A DNA stretch of 64,000 nt from the NCBI GenBank assembly GCA_034509735.1, contig JACGWO010000012.1, positions 5,268,367-5,332,366 of the forward strand, given 5' to 3'. The notes under the pieces are model-generated. The model saw only the letters and a program-made list of their open reading frames with translations. It was not told where the DNA came from and did not search any database. This document shows, piece after piece, positions 1 through 10,621 of this stretch. Numbering within the stretch: position 1 is the stretch's first letter; the number at the start of each line of letters is the position of its first letter. This DNA is from Sesamum alatum. Its lineage: Eukaryota; Streptophyta; Magnoliopsida; Lamiales; Pedaliaceae. The position numbers and the translations under genes were made by a program.

Positions 1-2039
1 GGCGGCCACATCCCAGGCAGTAAGCTCGGTCCTCCTTTGGGAGGAGAGTGCGCAGCAAACGCCCATCTACTACGTTAGCAAAGTCCTCAATGGGGCAGAA
101 GTACGGTACAACCTCATAGAGAGCACGGCCCGAAGGTTGCACCCCTACTTCCTGTCGTATCCAATAGGGGTTCGTACCAATCACCCCTTAAACAGGTTCT
201 AGGGAAGCCGGACACATCCGACCGGCTGATCAAGTGGGCCATCAAACTCAGCAAGTACGATACCTCGTACCTCCCCAGGACGGCCATCAAGGCTAAATCA
301 CTGGCGAATTTCGTCTCAAAAAGTACATCCCCTCCCTCAGATAAGGGGACTTGGCTCCTACATGTGGACGGATCTTCTACCTCCTAAGGAAGTGGAGCGG
401 GCGTCGTCATTACCTCCCCCAAGGGGGTAGACTTGGAGTTCGCCATCAAGTTCGGGTTTAAAAGCCTCTAACAATAAGGCTGAGTATGAAGCCCTGGCTT
501 TGGGCATGAGAATGGCCTGGGAAGCTGGAGCCAGGCCTACTCCAATTCCCAGCTCATCGTTAAGCAAACAGAGGGAGTCTACGAAGCCAAGGAGGAAAGT
601 ATGAAGCAATACCTCTAAAGGACAGAGGACTGGAGGACCAAGTTTGATACCTTCTAATGCATCAAATCCCCCGAGAAGAAAACAACAAAGCCGACTACTT
701 GTCAAAGTTGGCCAGCACCATGGGAGACTGCTGAACTAGGTGGATACACCACTTACCAAAGCCCGGTCTCACCCCAGAGATTTAGACTATACTCCCTGGG
801 GGGGGGGGGAGCTGGAGATAGACTGTTTTGGATTGGTTGAGAGAAGGCCGCCTCCCTGCGGACAGATGGGAGGCCACCCGTTTGAAGAAGCGGGCCGTCT
901 ATTTCCTCCTGGTGGGAGGCACCCTTTACAAGAAAATTTTTGCGCATCCCCTCATGAGATGTCTGTCACAAGAAGTGGGGATACATGTCCTCCAAGAGAT
1001 CCATAGGGAATGCTGTAGATCACACATAGGAGTATTGGCTCTAGCCACCAAGGCCTTGAGAGCAGGGTACTTCTGGCCTATAATAAAACAAGACGCCAAG
1101 GTCCTGGTTAGACAATGCGAGAGGTGCCAGAAGCATGCCTCCCTAATACATCAACTTGCTGAGCCATTGGCCACATTGTTGGCCTCATGTCCTTTTGCTC
1201 AGTGGGAATGGACATCGTAGGGCCGTTCCCCATGGCCCATGGGAAACGAAAATTCCTGCTAGTAGCCATAAACTACTTCATAAAATGGGTGGAAGCCGAA
1301 CCCCTCTCCCGCATTACCGAGGGTGAGGTCATGAAATTCCTGTGGAAGAATATCATATGTCGTTTTGGGCTCCCCTGCGAAATCATCTCAGACAATGGAC
1401 GACAATTTCAAAGAAATAAAATACGAGATTGGTGCAAGGGTTACCGAATCAAATAAAAAATTCACCTCTGTGGCGCACCCTCAAGCCAAATGTCAAGTGG
1501 AGGTTACCAACCGCACCCTCCTACAAGGTATCAAAAGAAGACTCGATAGAGCCGGGGGCAACTGGATCGAAAAACTCATTAGTGTCCTTCGGGCCTATCG
1601 GACAACACTTAGAAATTCCATGGGCGAAAGCCCCTTTTCCCTAGTCTACGGGACAGATGTTGTAATACCAACCGAGGTGGGCGTACCTTCCCACCTGATA
1701 ATGTGTTATTCGAAAGACAACAACAACAAATTACTTAACGAGAATCTCAATCTCATCAAGGAGCCTCGAGAAAAAGCCTTCATTCGGATGCAAAGATACA
1801 AAAACATAATGATCAATGCCTATAATAAGCAGGTTAAGCCCCGTGAATTCCAATTCGGCGACTTGGTTCTCCGAAAGGTGGAAGCATCGAAACCAGTGGG
1901 TAAGCTAGACCCTACCTGGGAAGGACCCTACAAAGTTAGGGAAATCCTTGGCAATGGATCATACAAACTAGATGACGGGGACAGACACCCTCTTCCTCGC
2001 CCATGGAAGGTACACAATCTCAAAAGATTCTTCGCATAA
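1..2039 (+). pseudogene. pol relic: RNase H domains and integrase, broken
   Basis: Recognisable pieces appear in several frames. Residues like YYVSKVLNGAEVRYN near 70-120 belong to the first RNase H, and LLHVDGSS near 356-380 followed by a stop begins the second. From 828 the integrase zinc-binding part is readable (IHRECC...H..., CERCQKH), then the frame changes near 1190-1220 to MDIVGPFP and ISDNG of the catalytic core. A further shift near 1390-1450 leads into the frame open to 2039, which carries the conserved Glu (QVEVTNR) and the C-terminal LDPTWEGPYKV motif. At least one internal stop and two frameshifts make it non-functional. It encodes no usable protein, but fixes the element as + strand. 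Confidence 0.85.
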
Positions 2040-2184
2040 GTCCCTCCACATAAGCAGACCTATTTTGAGAAGGGCATCTCCCTACCTTCCCCAACGAAAG
2101 GCTAATCTTTCTTTCCAAGGCAGGATCCTCACAGAAGGATATCTACCTGTCCCTTCTATGGCGGGAACCCCTCAAGTAAATAAT

Positions 2185-2510
2185 AAAGCCATGCCCCGAG
2201 GCAGGCGGTCCATTCAACAAGCTCTGCCACATTGCAGGCAGTCCATCTAGTAAGCCCTGCCTAGGGCAAGCGGTCCATTCAACAAAGTCCTGTCACATTG
2301 CAGTCAGTCTATCTGATAAGCATTGCCACATGACAGGCAATCTACCCGATAAGCCCTGCTGCATGGCAGACACCCCTTCTAAAAAAGCCTGCTTTGCTGC
2401 AGACAGTCTATTCAACAAGTCCTACCTCCTCGCAAGCATTCAAGCAAGTCCTGTCACTTTGCAGGCACATTTTAGAAAATGAATCCTGCTATGCTGCAGG
2501 TTTTCAAGCG
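2185..2510. repeat. Degenerate tandem repeat in the retroelement 3' region
   Basis: Phrases such as AAGCCCTGCC, CATTGCAGGCAGTC and ATTCAACAA recur irregularly about every 45-60 bp. It lies between the 3' end of pol (2039) and the 3' end of the antisense ORF relic (2941). The right-hand element has a clean 44-bp tandem repeat in the same place. Copies are too diverged for a firm period by eye. Confidence 0.55.
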
Positions 2511-2940
2511 AAGCAAATCCTGTTTCCGCAAGTAGCCACATCCAGATAAAGGCAGCAAATCCTGAAAACAGATCAAGGCATATTTAACGCCTCCCCAGAA
2601 AGGAAGAAGATCACTTCTTACCTCAGGCATCATCCAAGTCATCAACAAAATAATGTTATCTCCTTTTTCACGAGCTACAAAGAAGCGCGCATGGGGCGAC
2701 CAGCCCCCAATCATCATAATCACAAAGGCATCCACATGAAGCAAAAAGCATATCATAACAAAACTCCCAAGCCAAACCGACTTGGGAGAGGAATCGGTAG
2801 CAGCATTCAGAAAGCAACAAAAATAAATTGTTTCATCCCCCTACATCAGGGGGGCAAGCACAGCAGAAAATTAAAAATTGGGGGGGGTGGGGGTACATTC
2901 AATCAGCCTTCCCCACATGAGGGGTCTTCTTAGCCTCCTT

Positions 2941-5230
2941 TTAGGCTTCCGGCTCAGAGGAGGGGGGAATAACATTAGCAGTCTTGGCCGAAGGGGCTAG
3001 ACCAGTCGTAGAAAGCTCGTTGACCGGAGCCTCCACATCTCCTTTCGGGGCTCGGATCTCCCCCATCACTGTCTCCAACACTTGATCTAGTTCCTCTTTT
3101 GAAAAGAATTTACCGACCATGTCATTCATTAGCCCAAAAATATGGAAGAAAAACGGTAAACTTATTACCTGGATCAAGGAGGGAAGACTCAACCGCTAGG
3201 AGAGGGGGAGCAAAGGGATTTGGGCCCCTCTTCAAAAACCCATCATAATCTAGGAAGGAAGATCCGCCCTCTCTGGAGGATAGGCATGAGCCGTGAACAA
3301 CTCTTAACCACCTCTCCCTGAAAATCTTCAGACTTGTACTCCAAGAGGCGGCTCACCCAGTATGTCTCCAAGAACTGTTTGCCCTCTTTAGTGTTGGGGA
3401 ATTCCAAATGGGCTTTATCAGCAGCTTGTCGTAGAGCATCTGACTGATCGTGGGATAGGTCCATGAAGTCCTGCTACGACCTCTTTCTATCCCTCTCCGC
3501 TTGTTGATACTTCCAAGTGACCTCCTTCTTGACCTCTTTGAGCTTGGTCAGATCAGAGGCCAGCCGCTCCATGCGGTCTTCCAACCACTTCCCTGGGAGT
3601 CAATTGGAGAAGGGGCGGGGTCTCCAGGGGGCGGCTCAGAAACTCCCCCATTGTCGAGGCCACCTACAAGAAAACACGAAGGTGAAAGTCAAAGCCCCAT
3701 AAAATGCAAAAGAAAAAACCAAAGTGGGGCAGGGCATCATATCTTTGCTATTTGGCTGGCGAAAGCCCCAGCCAACTCCTCATTGGGAAGGGAGGTCAAC
3801 AAACAGCGGTCTGCTGGGAGGATCAGCCCTCGCAAGAACTCGGTAGCAAGCCCTGAGTCTCATTCCCTCTCCCTTAGAAGGGACTGATGGGTATACACTC
3901 CCCAGTCAGGGACAAATTGTTGGCGTCGAGGGGAGGAGCCCCAAAGGAGGGATGAGGGAGAGGTGGAGGGGCCATAGTCGACCGGGTGGTCACCCGTAAA
4001 GAGCTCCCGGAAGGAGGATGGCTGGACGAACCCCCCTTCACTCTCTTGGAGGACCCATCATAGGAAGGAGCGGTTGGGCGCTTCCCCTTTCCACCGCCAG
4101 GGGTCGGGGTCCCTTCTGGAGTTCGGGCAGCGGAAGGACTCCCTGCTGGACTCCCTTGAGCAGTCTCCCTGAGAAGCTTGTCAAACATGATTTTCTCTGC
4201 ACAAAAGGAAAATAAAAATTCATAAAACATAAAACATACAACGAATGAATCAAGAAATAAAAAATGCAGGTTACCCAGGGTTGGGGCTCCTCCAAGGGGA
4301 CCCCCTTAGGGTTCAACCCAAACTAATAGAGGAGTCTTTTCTTTATGAGGCCCCGAACATCATAAGGTTCCTCATTCAACTCCTCTAGGAAGGTTGTGGG
4401 TTGGCGGCCTGTCCTTCCTAGATGGGGGGTCAACAGAAGGGAGATCAGAAATCCACTCGCAAGGAAAGGACCAAGAAAGAGGAAGGCGCACAAAAAAGAA
4501 ATTGCCTCTTAAGGACTTAGGCGCGCTTGAGGCAGGCAAGAAGCAAACCCCCCTTCGATGAAAAAAGTGGAAGATGTCGGGCTTTGACTTTCTTAATTGA
4601 AAACAAAAAGAGAAATTTTGACTGGTGAAGGGCCACTATGGTACGTGAAAAGCATGACAAAACTGGCAAGAAGGCGGAAGGAGTTGTTGGTTAACTGGTT
4701 CAAAAGAACCCTAAACAACCTAGCGACGTTGTGGTAGAAGAAAGGGAGGGAAAACCTAAGGTCAGCCCTCAACTGGGCCCAATAAAAGCACAAACAACCA
4801 GAGGGAGGACATTCCGGCTAACTGTCAGGGGAAGGGACGTAAATAGTGTAACCTGGGGTATCCCATACTCCTCCCGCAGGCTAGCAGCATCAGAAGCCCG
4901 GAAGAAGGAAACCCTTTCCAGCGGAAGGGGACTCACCTCCTCCTCCATCTCTTTCGCCTCCGGCGGCTCATCTCTCTCATCCTCTAGGGAAGATCCTTCC
5001 TCGTCGTCTCCCCTGGCTGGACTCCCTGCCTCCTTAAAATCTTCATCCTCCTCCTCATCAATCAAATGTCTAGGAGCGTAGGAAAGGTTTCTCAGGCTCC
5101 ACCTCTTGCCACATCAGTAGGCCGAGGGACTAGAAGCCGCCCCTACGTAAGAAGCATCGGAGGAATCATCGTCTCCAGCCAATTCCCGTATAAAATGAAT
5201 AGACTCGTCGGAAGGGGTAAAATAAGACAT
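2941..5230 (-). pseudogene. Antisense ORF relic of the left Tat-type element (Transposase_28-like)
   Basis: Read on the - strand, a start codon at 5230-5228 opens an acidic Ser/Asp-rich N-terminus that soon meets a stop. An acidic segment follows (5065 downwards). After a frame change, residues at 4793-4593 resemble the Pfam 'putative gypsy type transposon' family (PF04195), with a QLTNNSFRLLASF-like core. Basic Pro/Ser-rich residues follow at 4230-3874 (KRVKGGSSS), then a charged C-terminal part at 3464-2941 (LEFPNTKEGKQFLETYW). This matches the three-part layout of the intact antisense gene at 57184-59332, but stops and shifts break it. Exon limits were not fixed. Confidence 0.65.
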
Positions 5231-5745
5231 TTCTTGAATTAAAAAATGCTAAGAAATACGAGAGAAGGGAAGAGTGCACATACAGAGTTGGTGGGATGTA
5301 TAAAGTTGTAGTTTCCCTCTTGCAAAGACGGGAAGGCGGAAGAATAGAAGGGAACAGGCGTAATAACGCGATCGAGGAAGAAGACGTGGGGGAAGATGCG
5401 GTTACCTGAAGATCCTGCAAGAAACCGCCTCTCATTGGGCGGTTACCAAGACAAAAAAGTAACCGACGCAGGCGATTAACAATAACTGCCCTCCAGGCAG
5501 GGCGCATAACGCTCACGCGCATAGCGTCTGTGCAGGCCTACAGCCGAGCCTGCCGTAAAGGAAGCCCCTAGTCATCATGACAGGCGTGATGTCAGATGCC
5601 CGTTACCCTAGACGATTGTTCCACTTCTCTTAGCCAGGAAGGAAGCTTGTTTGGAGCTCAACAAGAAAGGAAGAGGGTCACACCTCCCTCGCTAACATCA
5701 GAAGGACTCTACTGTGAGTGGGAATTGTAGCGAACACTCCCTCTT

Positions 5746-5757
5746 AGAGTGGGGGGA
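5746..5757 (+). other. Polypurine tract next to the 3' LTR
   Basis: The purine run AGAGTGGGGGGA lies directly before the TG that starts the LTR. It is the expected plus-strand primer site of an LTR retrotransposon. Confidence 0.6.
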
Positions 5758-5762
5758 CTGAT

Positions 5763-6476
5763 TGATATGTACCAAAAGGGTCAACCGAAAAGCACAGAAA
5801 GACATCTAGTATCCAAAAGAAGGTGTTGGAGCCCCACATAAAGGCCCACTTATCTCCAGGAGGAGGCCCTTTCGAGGCACCGACCCAAATCCAAGGATGT
5901 ACTAGCCAGGCCTACCCCTAGCAAGGAGGGAGTTCGGTTCAGGGTTGAGAGGAAGCCCCATCAAGGAGACCCAAGTTGGAGGCCCAGGCCCAGGATGAAA
6001 CACCCAGCAAGGAGGCCCAGGTTCACCAAGAACGGATAAAAGTTAACTCGGTCTACCTTTTATCCTTATTTGCGGAAGACCCTTCAGCTGACTCCCTACT
6101 TTCAAGGAGTCCAAGGGCTGCAGAAGTCTTGGAAGGCCAATACTCGGTCCTTCCAGAGTCCAGGATGACGAGGAGTCCCTCCCAACCGTGACTCTTCCTC
6201 TATAAATACCGGCCTACTTGGCTGGCTCAAGTAACGTTTTTCTAGCACTCTAACACACGATTTTATGCTCTAACACTCGCAGTCAGTTTATTTTATGCTT
6301 TTTACTCACGAGATTTTATCATCTCTTTGCTTTATTTACGTTTATTCTTCCACAATTTTTTACTGGCTTGAGCGTCGGAGTGCTAACCGTTTTTTTGCAG
6401 GTCCCCTTTCATAGTTTGCAGGAAACCCAGTTCCACTCTACTCAAGCCCAAGAACGAACTATTTCAACTCACATCA
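5763..6476 (+). repeat. 3' LTR of the left Tat-type element
   Basis: The LTR begins with TGAT just after the polypurine tract (TG at 5759 or 5763) and ends ...ATCA at 6476, giving complementary TGAT/ATCA ends and a length of about 714 bp. A TATA box (TATAAATA) sits at 6201-6208, consistent with the U3/R boundary. GC-rich sequence stops at 6476, where unrelated AT-rich DNA starts. The second LTR is outside the window, so both ends rest on composition and terminal dinucleotides. Confidence 0.65.
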
Positions 6477-7846
6477 TATATAAATAACAAATAAAAATAA
6501 TTAACATTGTTCAATCATCATTATTATTGTTTTTATCTTTAGAATCACTAAATTTTGACATAAGTTTATAAGTAATAAAATAGATTATAGATTGCATACT
6601 ATGTATCTTGGTATAAATATACACACACAACTAGATATAAAAGAATTATAAGTTCATTGTTAGAACTTGTAAATTTAAAAAAGCATAAGAAATTACAAAT
6701 GAATATTGAATATAACATAAAATTTATATGCATCATAATTACATAATTATTTACAACAAAAGAATATTAAAACTTACCAAATTGTTGATTAAGCTAGTTT
6801 TTGTATAGATATTATATATAAATCAAAGTAGCCTTTTTTATTATTATCTAAAATTATAATATATAATATTGATTAATAATTATAATATATGATTAATTTT
6901 GAATATAAAGTTGGTATAGTATTGAATATGAGTTAAATATATAAAAATATTAAAAATAAAAAATATAAAAAAATACAAAAAGCTCGCGAGCTATGAACAG
7001 AGTACTATGAGCTCGAGTTGGCTCGACTCGAGCTCAAAATGAATCGAATTGGTTCGACTCATCTGTCACCCCTAGTTTGTACCATCATATTGAATCGACT
7101 TAAAAATTCGGTATGCTTAAATTCAATTTGATTAAAAATTGAATTAATCGAATTAAAAAGGATTTATAATGAAAAAATTCTAAATTTATCCATCAAAAAG
7201 ACCTGTAAAAATAGAAGCAAGTGAGGGCCAAAAAAAAAAAAAAATTTTCTCTTCGAAGTGCAATCACAAATATAAGAAAACAAAATAAAACACATCAAAT
7301 TCCAATATTAAAATCAAACACAATTACAATATATAAAAAAATAATTAAACTAATCAAATTTATGAATTAGGACCCCTAAAAGCAACAAACATGCCCTACT
7401 CTACTTTCAAATATCACAAAAAGATAAATAAATAAATTGATATTATATATATATATAGTGAAAAAATCGATTTTGATTGAGTTGGCAATCAAAATTTGAT
7501 TTTAGCATAGTTGAATCACTTTACAGAATCGTTCCAAAAAAAAGAAGCTATATGTATCTATGAGATTGAGTCCCCATTCGAATTTCCCACCCCAAACACA
7601 CACACAGAAATGATCAACTTCCAAGTCATGCAACTGACAGAACATGCATGCCCACGTTCAAATGTCATGTTCCATTAAGTAACCACCCCTGCCCTTTGCA
7701 ACCTCACTCATTCATATATATCAAACAAGCAGTTCTAGTAGAGTAGAGTCGAGTCGAGCCCAACACATTCAATATATACATATTTTGAACTAGTCCTTTC
7801 TTGTGTGTGATTATTTGAATCGAGTTGAGCATATATATATATATAT
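6477..7846. other. AT-rich intergenic region upstream of the ubiquitin-like gene
   Basis: No gene is visible. Contents are AT-rich simple sequence, a GC-rich patch of reiterated CTCGAG/GCTCGA near 6980-7060, a poly-A run near 7230, and then the promoter. A TATA-like TCATATATAT lies at 7712-7721, and an (AT)n run directly precedes the ATG at 7847. Confidence 0.6.
7711..7721 (+). promoter_or_regulatory. Candidate TATA box of the ubiquitin-like gene
   Basis: TTCATATATAT lies about 130 bp upstream of the ATG. Flanking motifs (ACATGCATGCC near 7643 and a GTCGAG cluster near 7747) recur upstream of the tandem copy at 9436, so the promoter was included in the duplication. Confidence 0.45.
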
Positions 7847-8083
7847 ATGGCAGAAGGGAAAGTGAAGATCAAGGTGGAGTCGCCGACGTCGGAGCTTTAC
7901 GTGGAGCTGAAAGAGACGGACGGAGTGCAGGATTTGATTGAAATTGTGAAGAGGAATTGGGGAGATGAGTACTTGACTCTTCACCACCATTCCACTCAAA
8001 TGCACCCTGCCCAACCCTTGTCTGCATACAACATCAAAGATGGCTCTCTCGTCAAAGTCATTTACTATGCTGATTCTCCTTAA
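7847..8083 (+). CDS. Small ubiquitin-like (beta-grasp) protein, 78 aa
   Basis: A single-exon 78-residue protein starts at an ATG directly after an (AT)n run and ends before a GAC-rich 3' region. The alternating hydrophobic start (KVKIKV), a central helix-like segment (GVQDLIEIVKRNW) and the C-terminal LSAYNIKDGSLVKVIY resemble the ubiquitin fold, where the matching segment is LADYNIQKESTLHLVL. There is no C-terminal Gly-Gly, so conjugation is unlikely and a binding or domain-only role fits better. I do not recognise a named family. A frameshifted tandem copy at 9436-9688 keeps the same pattern, which supports real coding. The ubiquitin-like assignment is inference from pattern, not a database match. 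Confidence 0.7.
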   Translation: MAEGKVKIKVESPTSELYVELKETDGVQDLIEIVKRNWGDEYLTLHHHSTQMHPAQPLSAYNIKDGSLVKVIYYADSP

Positions 8084-8459
8084 TTATGACGACGACGAGG
8101 ACGACGACGACGATGAAGACCAAGAAAAATGATTATGAGTAGTAGTAGTAGTTAGTAAAAGTACGTACTACTTCTTTGTTTTCATCAACTCATCATGTTC
8201 ATCTAATTAATTAAGCCCTCTTCCTTTGTTGTTGTTCAACTAATTAATGAGATTAATCATATATATATATGCTTAATTTTCAAGTAATTGTTTTGCTTAA
8301 TTTCTTGCTTCGGTTCCAATGTCATTCCATTTTTTCCCTTTAGGTATTTTCTTAAATTTATTTGATAAAGTCTAGTGCTTCAAAAGTATTTTTATAATTT
8401 ACAGAATTTTTTATGTTTATATTCTTGAAATATTAATTAAAAACACAAAATTATACTTG

Positions 8460-8570
8460 TAGTGAAAGTTGAGGGGTCTTGAATTTTTTAATAAAAAGCT
8501 TATGTAGAAAGTAAGATTTAGATACTTTGCCCGAAGATAAATAAGGCTTGGTGTTTAATCAAGGTAAATA
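8460..8570 (+). repeat. 3' flank segment shared with 13520-13640 (tandem duplication trace)
   Basis: A stretch containing AGTAAGATTTAGATAC and TTAGTGTTTAATCAA-like text occurs here and again near 13560-13625, beyond the CACTA insertion. It shows that the duplication covering the ubiquitin-like gene extended into the 3' flank, and that the CACTA element later split the second unit. Confidence 0.6.
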
Positions 8571-9269
8571 ATCTTTTATCACACATTTGATATTATTTTT
8601 AAATTATAATTTAATTTAATTATACTTTTTGTTTAAATGATACACGATCGATCAATTATTGATGTGAGACTAATATGTGATTAAATCAAATATCCACGCC
8701 AAATCTCAAGTGCCCCTATAACCAATTTCAATAATATATAATTATTAATATAGATAAACATCTATATAAAAGAAATTTCGTCTGAAGACCTATATGTTGA
8801 AAACTTTTAGAAATGGCCAATGGGCTTTTGTACTCCATTGAGGGTATTTATGGTAATGGGCCAAGCTTTGGAATGCCTAATTTCCTTTGCACCTAATGGA
8901 GTTTATGAAACAATAGTTAAAGTAAAAATAATATTTATTTATGTATATTCTCGTTGAAAATATATTAATTTAACTCCATACTTCAACATAAAATACAATC
9001 ACAACAAGCCATAAAAAATTCATGAGGTGAAATTAGATTTTGAGTCCCATAAAATAGTAGTTGAACACATTTTATAGGATTAAATGTGTCGAGTTTTCTC
9101 ATTTTTGGTACCATTATGAAAATCCCAATTTTAGAATCATTTTTAAAATTTCATAAAGTAAAAGACTCAATACATTAAAGCTCCCTAACTATTTGACGGG
9201 ACTAAAAGTATTATTTTACCCAAGGTAAAAAATATTTCTCATGAAAACTGAAAATAAAAACATAAACAA

Positions 9270-9288
9270 CCCCCCCCCCCCCCCCCCC
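9270..9288 (+). repeat. Poly-C tract
   Basis: About 19 uninterrupted C residues lie just upstream of the duplicated promoter of the ubiquitin-like copy. A second C tract lies near 11912-11925. The length may be unreliable in an assembly. Confidence 0.8.
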
Positions 9289-9435
9289 AAACCCACACAA
9301 AAATGAACTTCCAACCATCAACCCTCATCATCCTACTCACAAAACATGCATGCCAAATTGAAATGCCATTCGTATTATTACTTTCTATAAATTCCTCGAA
9401 CAGAACGAGTCGAGCTGAATGCATTCAGTTATTAT

Positions 9436-9688
9436 ATGGCAGGAGAAGGCAAAATAAAAATCAAGGTGGAGTACTTTCCTATACAAGAGCTTTACGTAGA
9501 GCTGAAAGAGACGGACAAAGTGCAAGATTTGATAGACGTAGTGCACAACAATTGGGATTGGGGTCCGGACTTCAAAAACTTTCCACCACGGCTCTCTCCA
9601 TATGCGCCCTGATCAGCCCTTGTCGGCCTACCATATCCACGACGGCGCCGTCGTCAGAGCCACCAAGAGATATACGCCGCTTACGTGA
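9436..9688 (+). pseudogene. Frameshifted tandem copy of the ubiquitin-like gene
   Basis: The ATG at 9436 opens a frame closely matching the gene at 7847 (ELYVELKETD is identical), but it stops at 9610-9612 after 58 codons. The remaining C-terminal part (QPLSAYHIHDG) continues in the next frame to a TGA at 9686-9688. The shift falls at a run of five A residues near 9573, consistent with one extra base. It could be a real lesion or an assembly error in a homopolymer. The promoter region is also duplicated. If the shift is an error, this would be a second functional member. Confidence 0.75.
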
Positions 9689-10088
9689 TGAGAAAATCAA
9701 AGCACAACAATAATTATCAATTAATAATTACTACTAATAAGAATCTCTAGATTTATAATTATCATGAGGTTAATTTCCTAAACCCCTTCTCGTTTGTTGT
9801 TGGATTATCAATTAATCATGAAAATTTCTCTTTGATTATTGAAATGCTTCAAGTTGTTTAAGTACTTTTCTCTTGTTTTTAGTACCGTGCGAATTTATTT
9901 TGACAATTTTGTTTTGTAATTTAAAAGTTCCACACGAAGATGATGAAAAAATGACTGTAATTTGCTAAATTGGCCGAAAAATTTAAGTTAACCCATTTAA
10001 CACTACAAAAAGAAAAATGATTCTGCTCTACACAATGAATTAATGCGGTATAAAAATCGTAGTAAATTAATACTATTCTACTACAGTT

Positions 10089-10546
10089 GGGAAAATAGCA
10101 TTTTTGGTCCCATAAGTTACGCCCATTTCACTTGTAATCCCATTAGTTACGGGATTGACACTTTTGATCCTGTAACTTATAAAACATTTGCAATTTTGGT
10201 CTTCATTCACTTTTTTCGTTTGTTTATTAAGTATTTTTGGCTGGAGGGAAAATTCAATTGTTGTTAAAGAAGAGAGAAATTCCCTTTCTTTACCCTAATT
10301 TCGTTCAAAAAAAAAAATCTCTCAAAATAGTTATAGTCCCCCTCCCTACCAAAGTGTTGCCAAGTTGAAAAATGTGTCAATTTTTCCTCCAGCCATAAAT
10401 ACTTAATGGCCATATACTGGGCATGTGGCCGACGCCGTTAAAAAACAAACGAAAAAGTAGATGAAGGCCGAAAATACAAATTTTTATAAGTTATGGAACC
10501 AAAATTGCAACGGGCCGAACTTATGGGATCAAAAATGTTATTTCCC
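10089..10546. mobile_element. Inverted-repeat MITE nested in the CACTA element
   Basis: The ends GGGAAAATAGCATTTTTGG and the complement of ...AAAAATGTTATTTCCC match, and complementarity continues inward for over 100 bp on both sides (for example CGTTTGTTTATTAAG against its complement near 10400). No convincing target duplication is visible. It belongs to the GGG...CCC end type common in this window. Confidence 0.65.
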
Positions 10547-10621
10547 TTACCACGATCAAACAAAATCGATGTGAAAACTTAAGTTTTGACCACGATTAAT
10601 TAATATTTACTATTGTTTTAC

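Larger units (their letters stand above)
1..6476 (+). mobile_element. Decayed Tat-type Ty3/gypsy LTR retrotransposon, 3' part
   Basis: The left edge of the window lies inside the RNase H region of a Ty3/gypsy pol. The order seen is RNase H remnants, integrase (to 2039), a tandem-repeat region, an ORF relic on the opposite strand (2941-5230), a polypurine tract and the 3' LTR ending near 6476. Two RNase H-like segments, one ending near 200 and one from about 350, plus a long 3' region with an antisense ORF are hallmarks of the Tat/Ogre/Retand clade. Sequence changes sharply to AT-rich DNA after 6476. The 5' half, gag and 5' LTR are outside the window, so no target duplication can be tested. 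Many stops and shifts show it is old. Confidence 0.85.

Noticed and set aside
5166..5522. 118-aa frame on the - strand upstream of the antisense ORF relic
   Set aside because: Its frame differs from the likely ATG at 5230-5228 and it has no resemblance to the intact antisense protein.
9303..9713. 136-aa frame overlapping the second ubiquitin-like copy
   Set aside because: It runs in a third frame through the promoter and the pseudogene and matches neither half of the gene.
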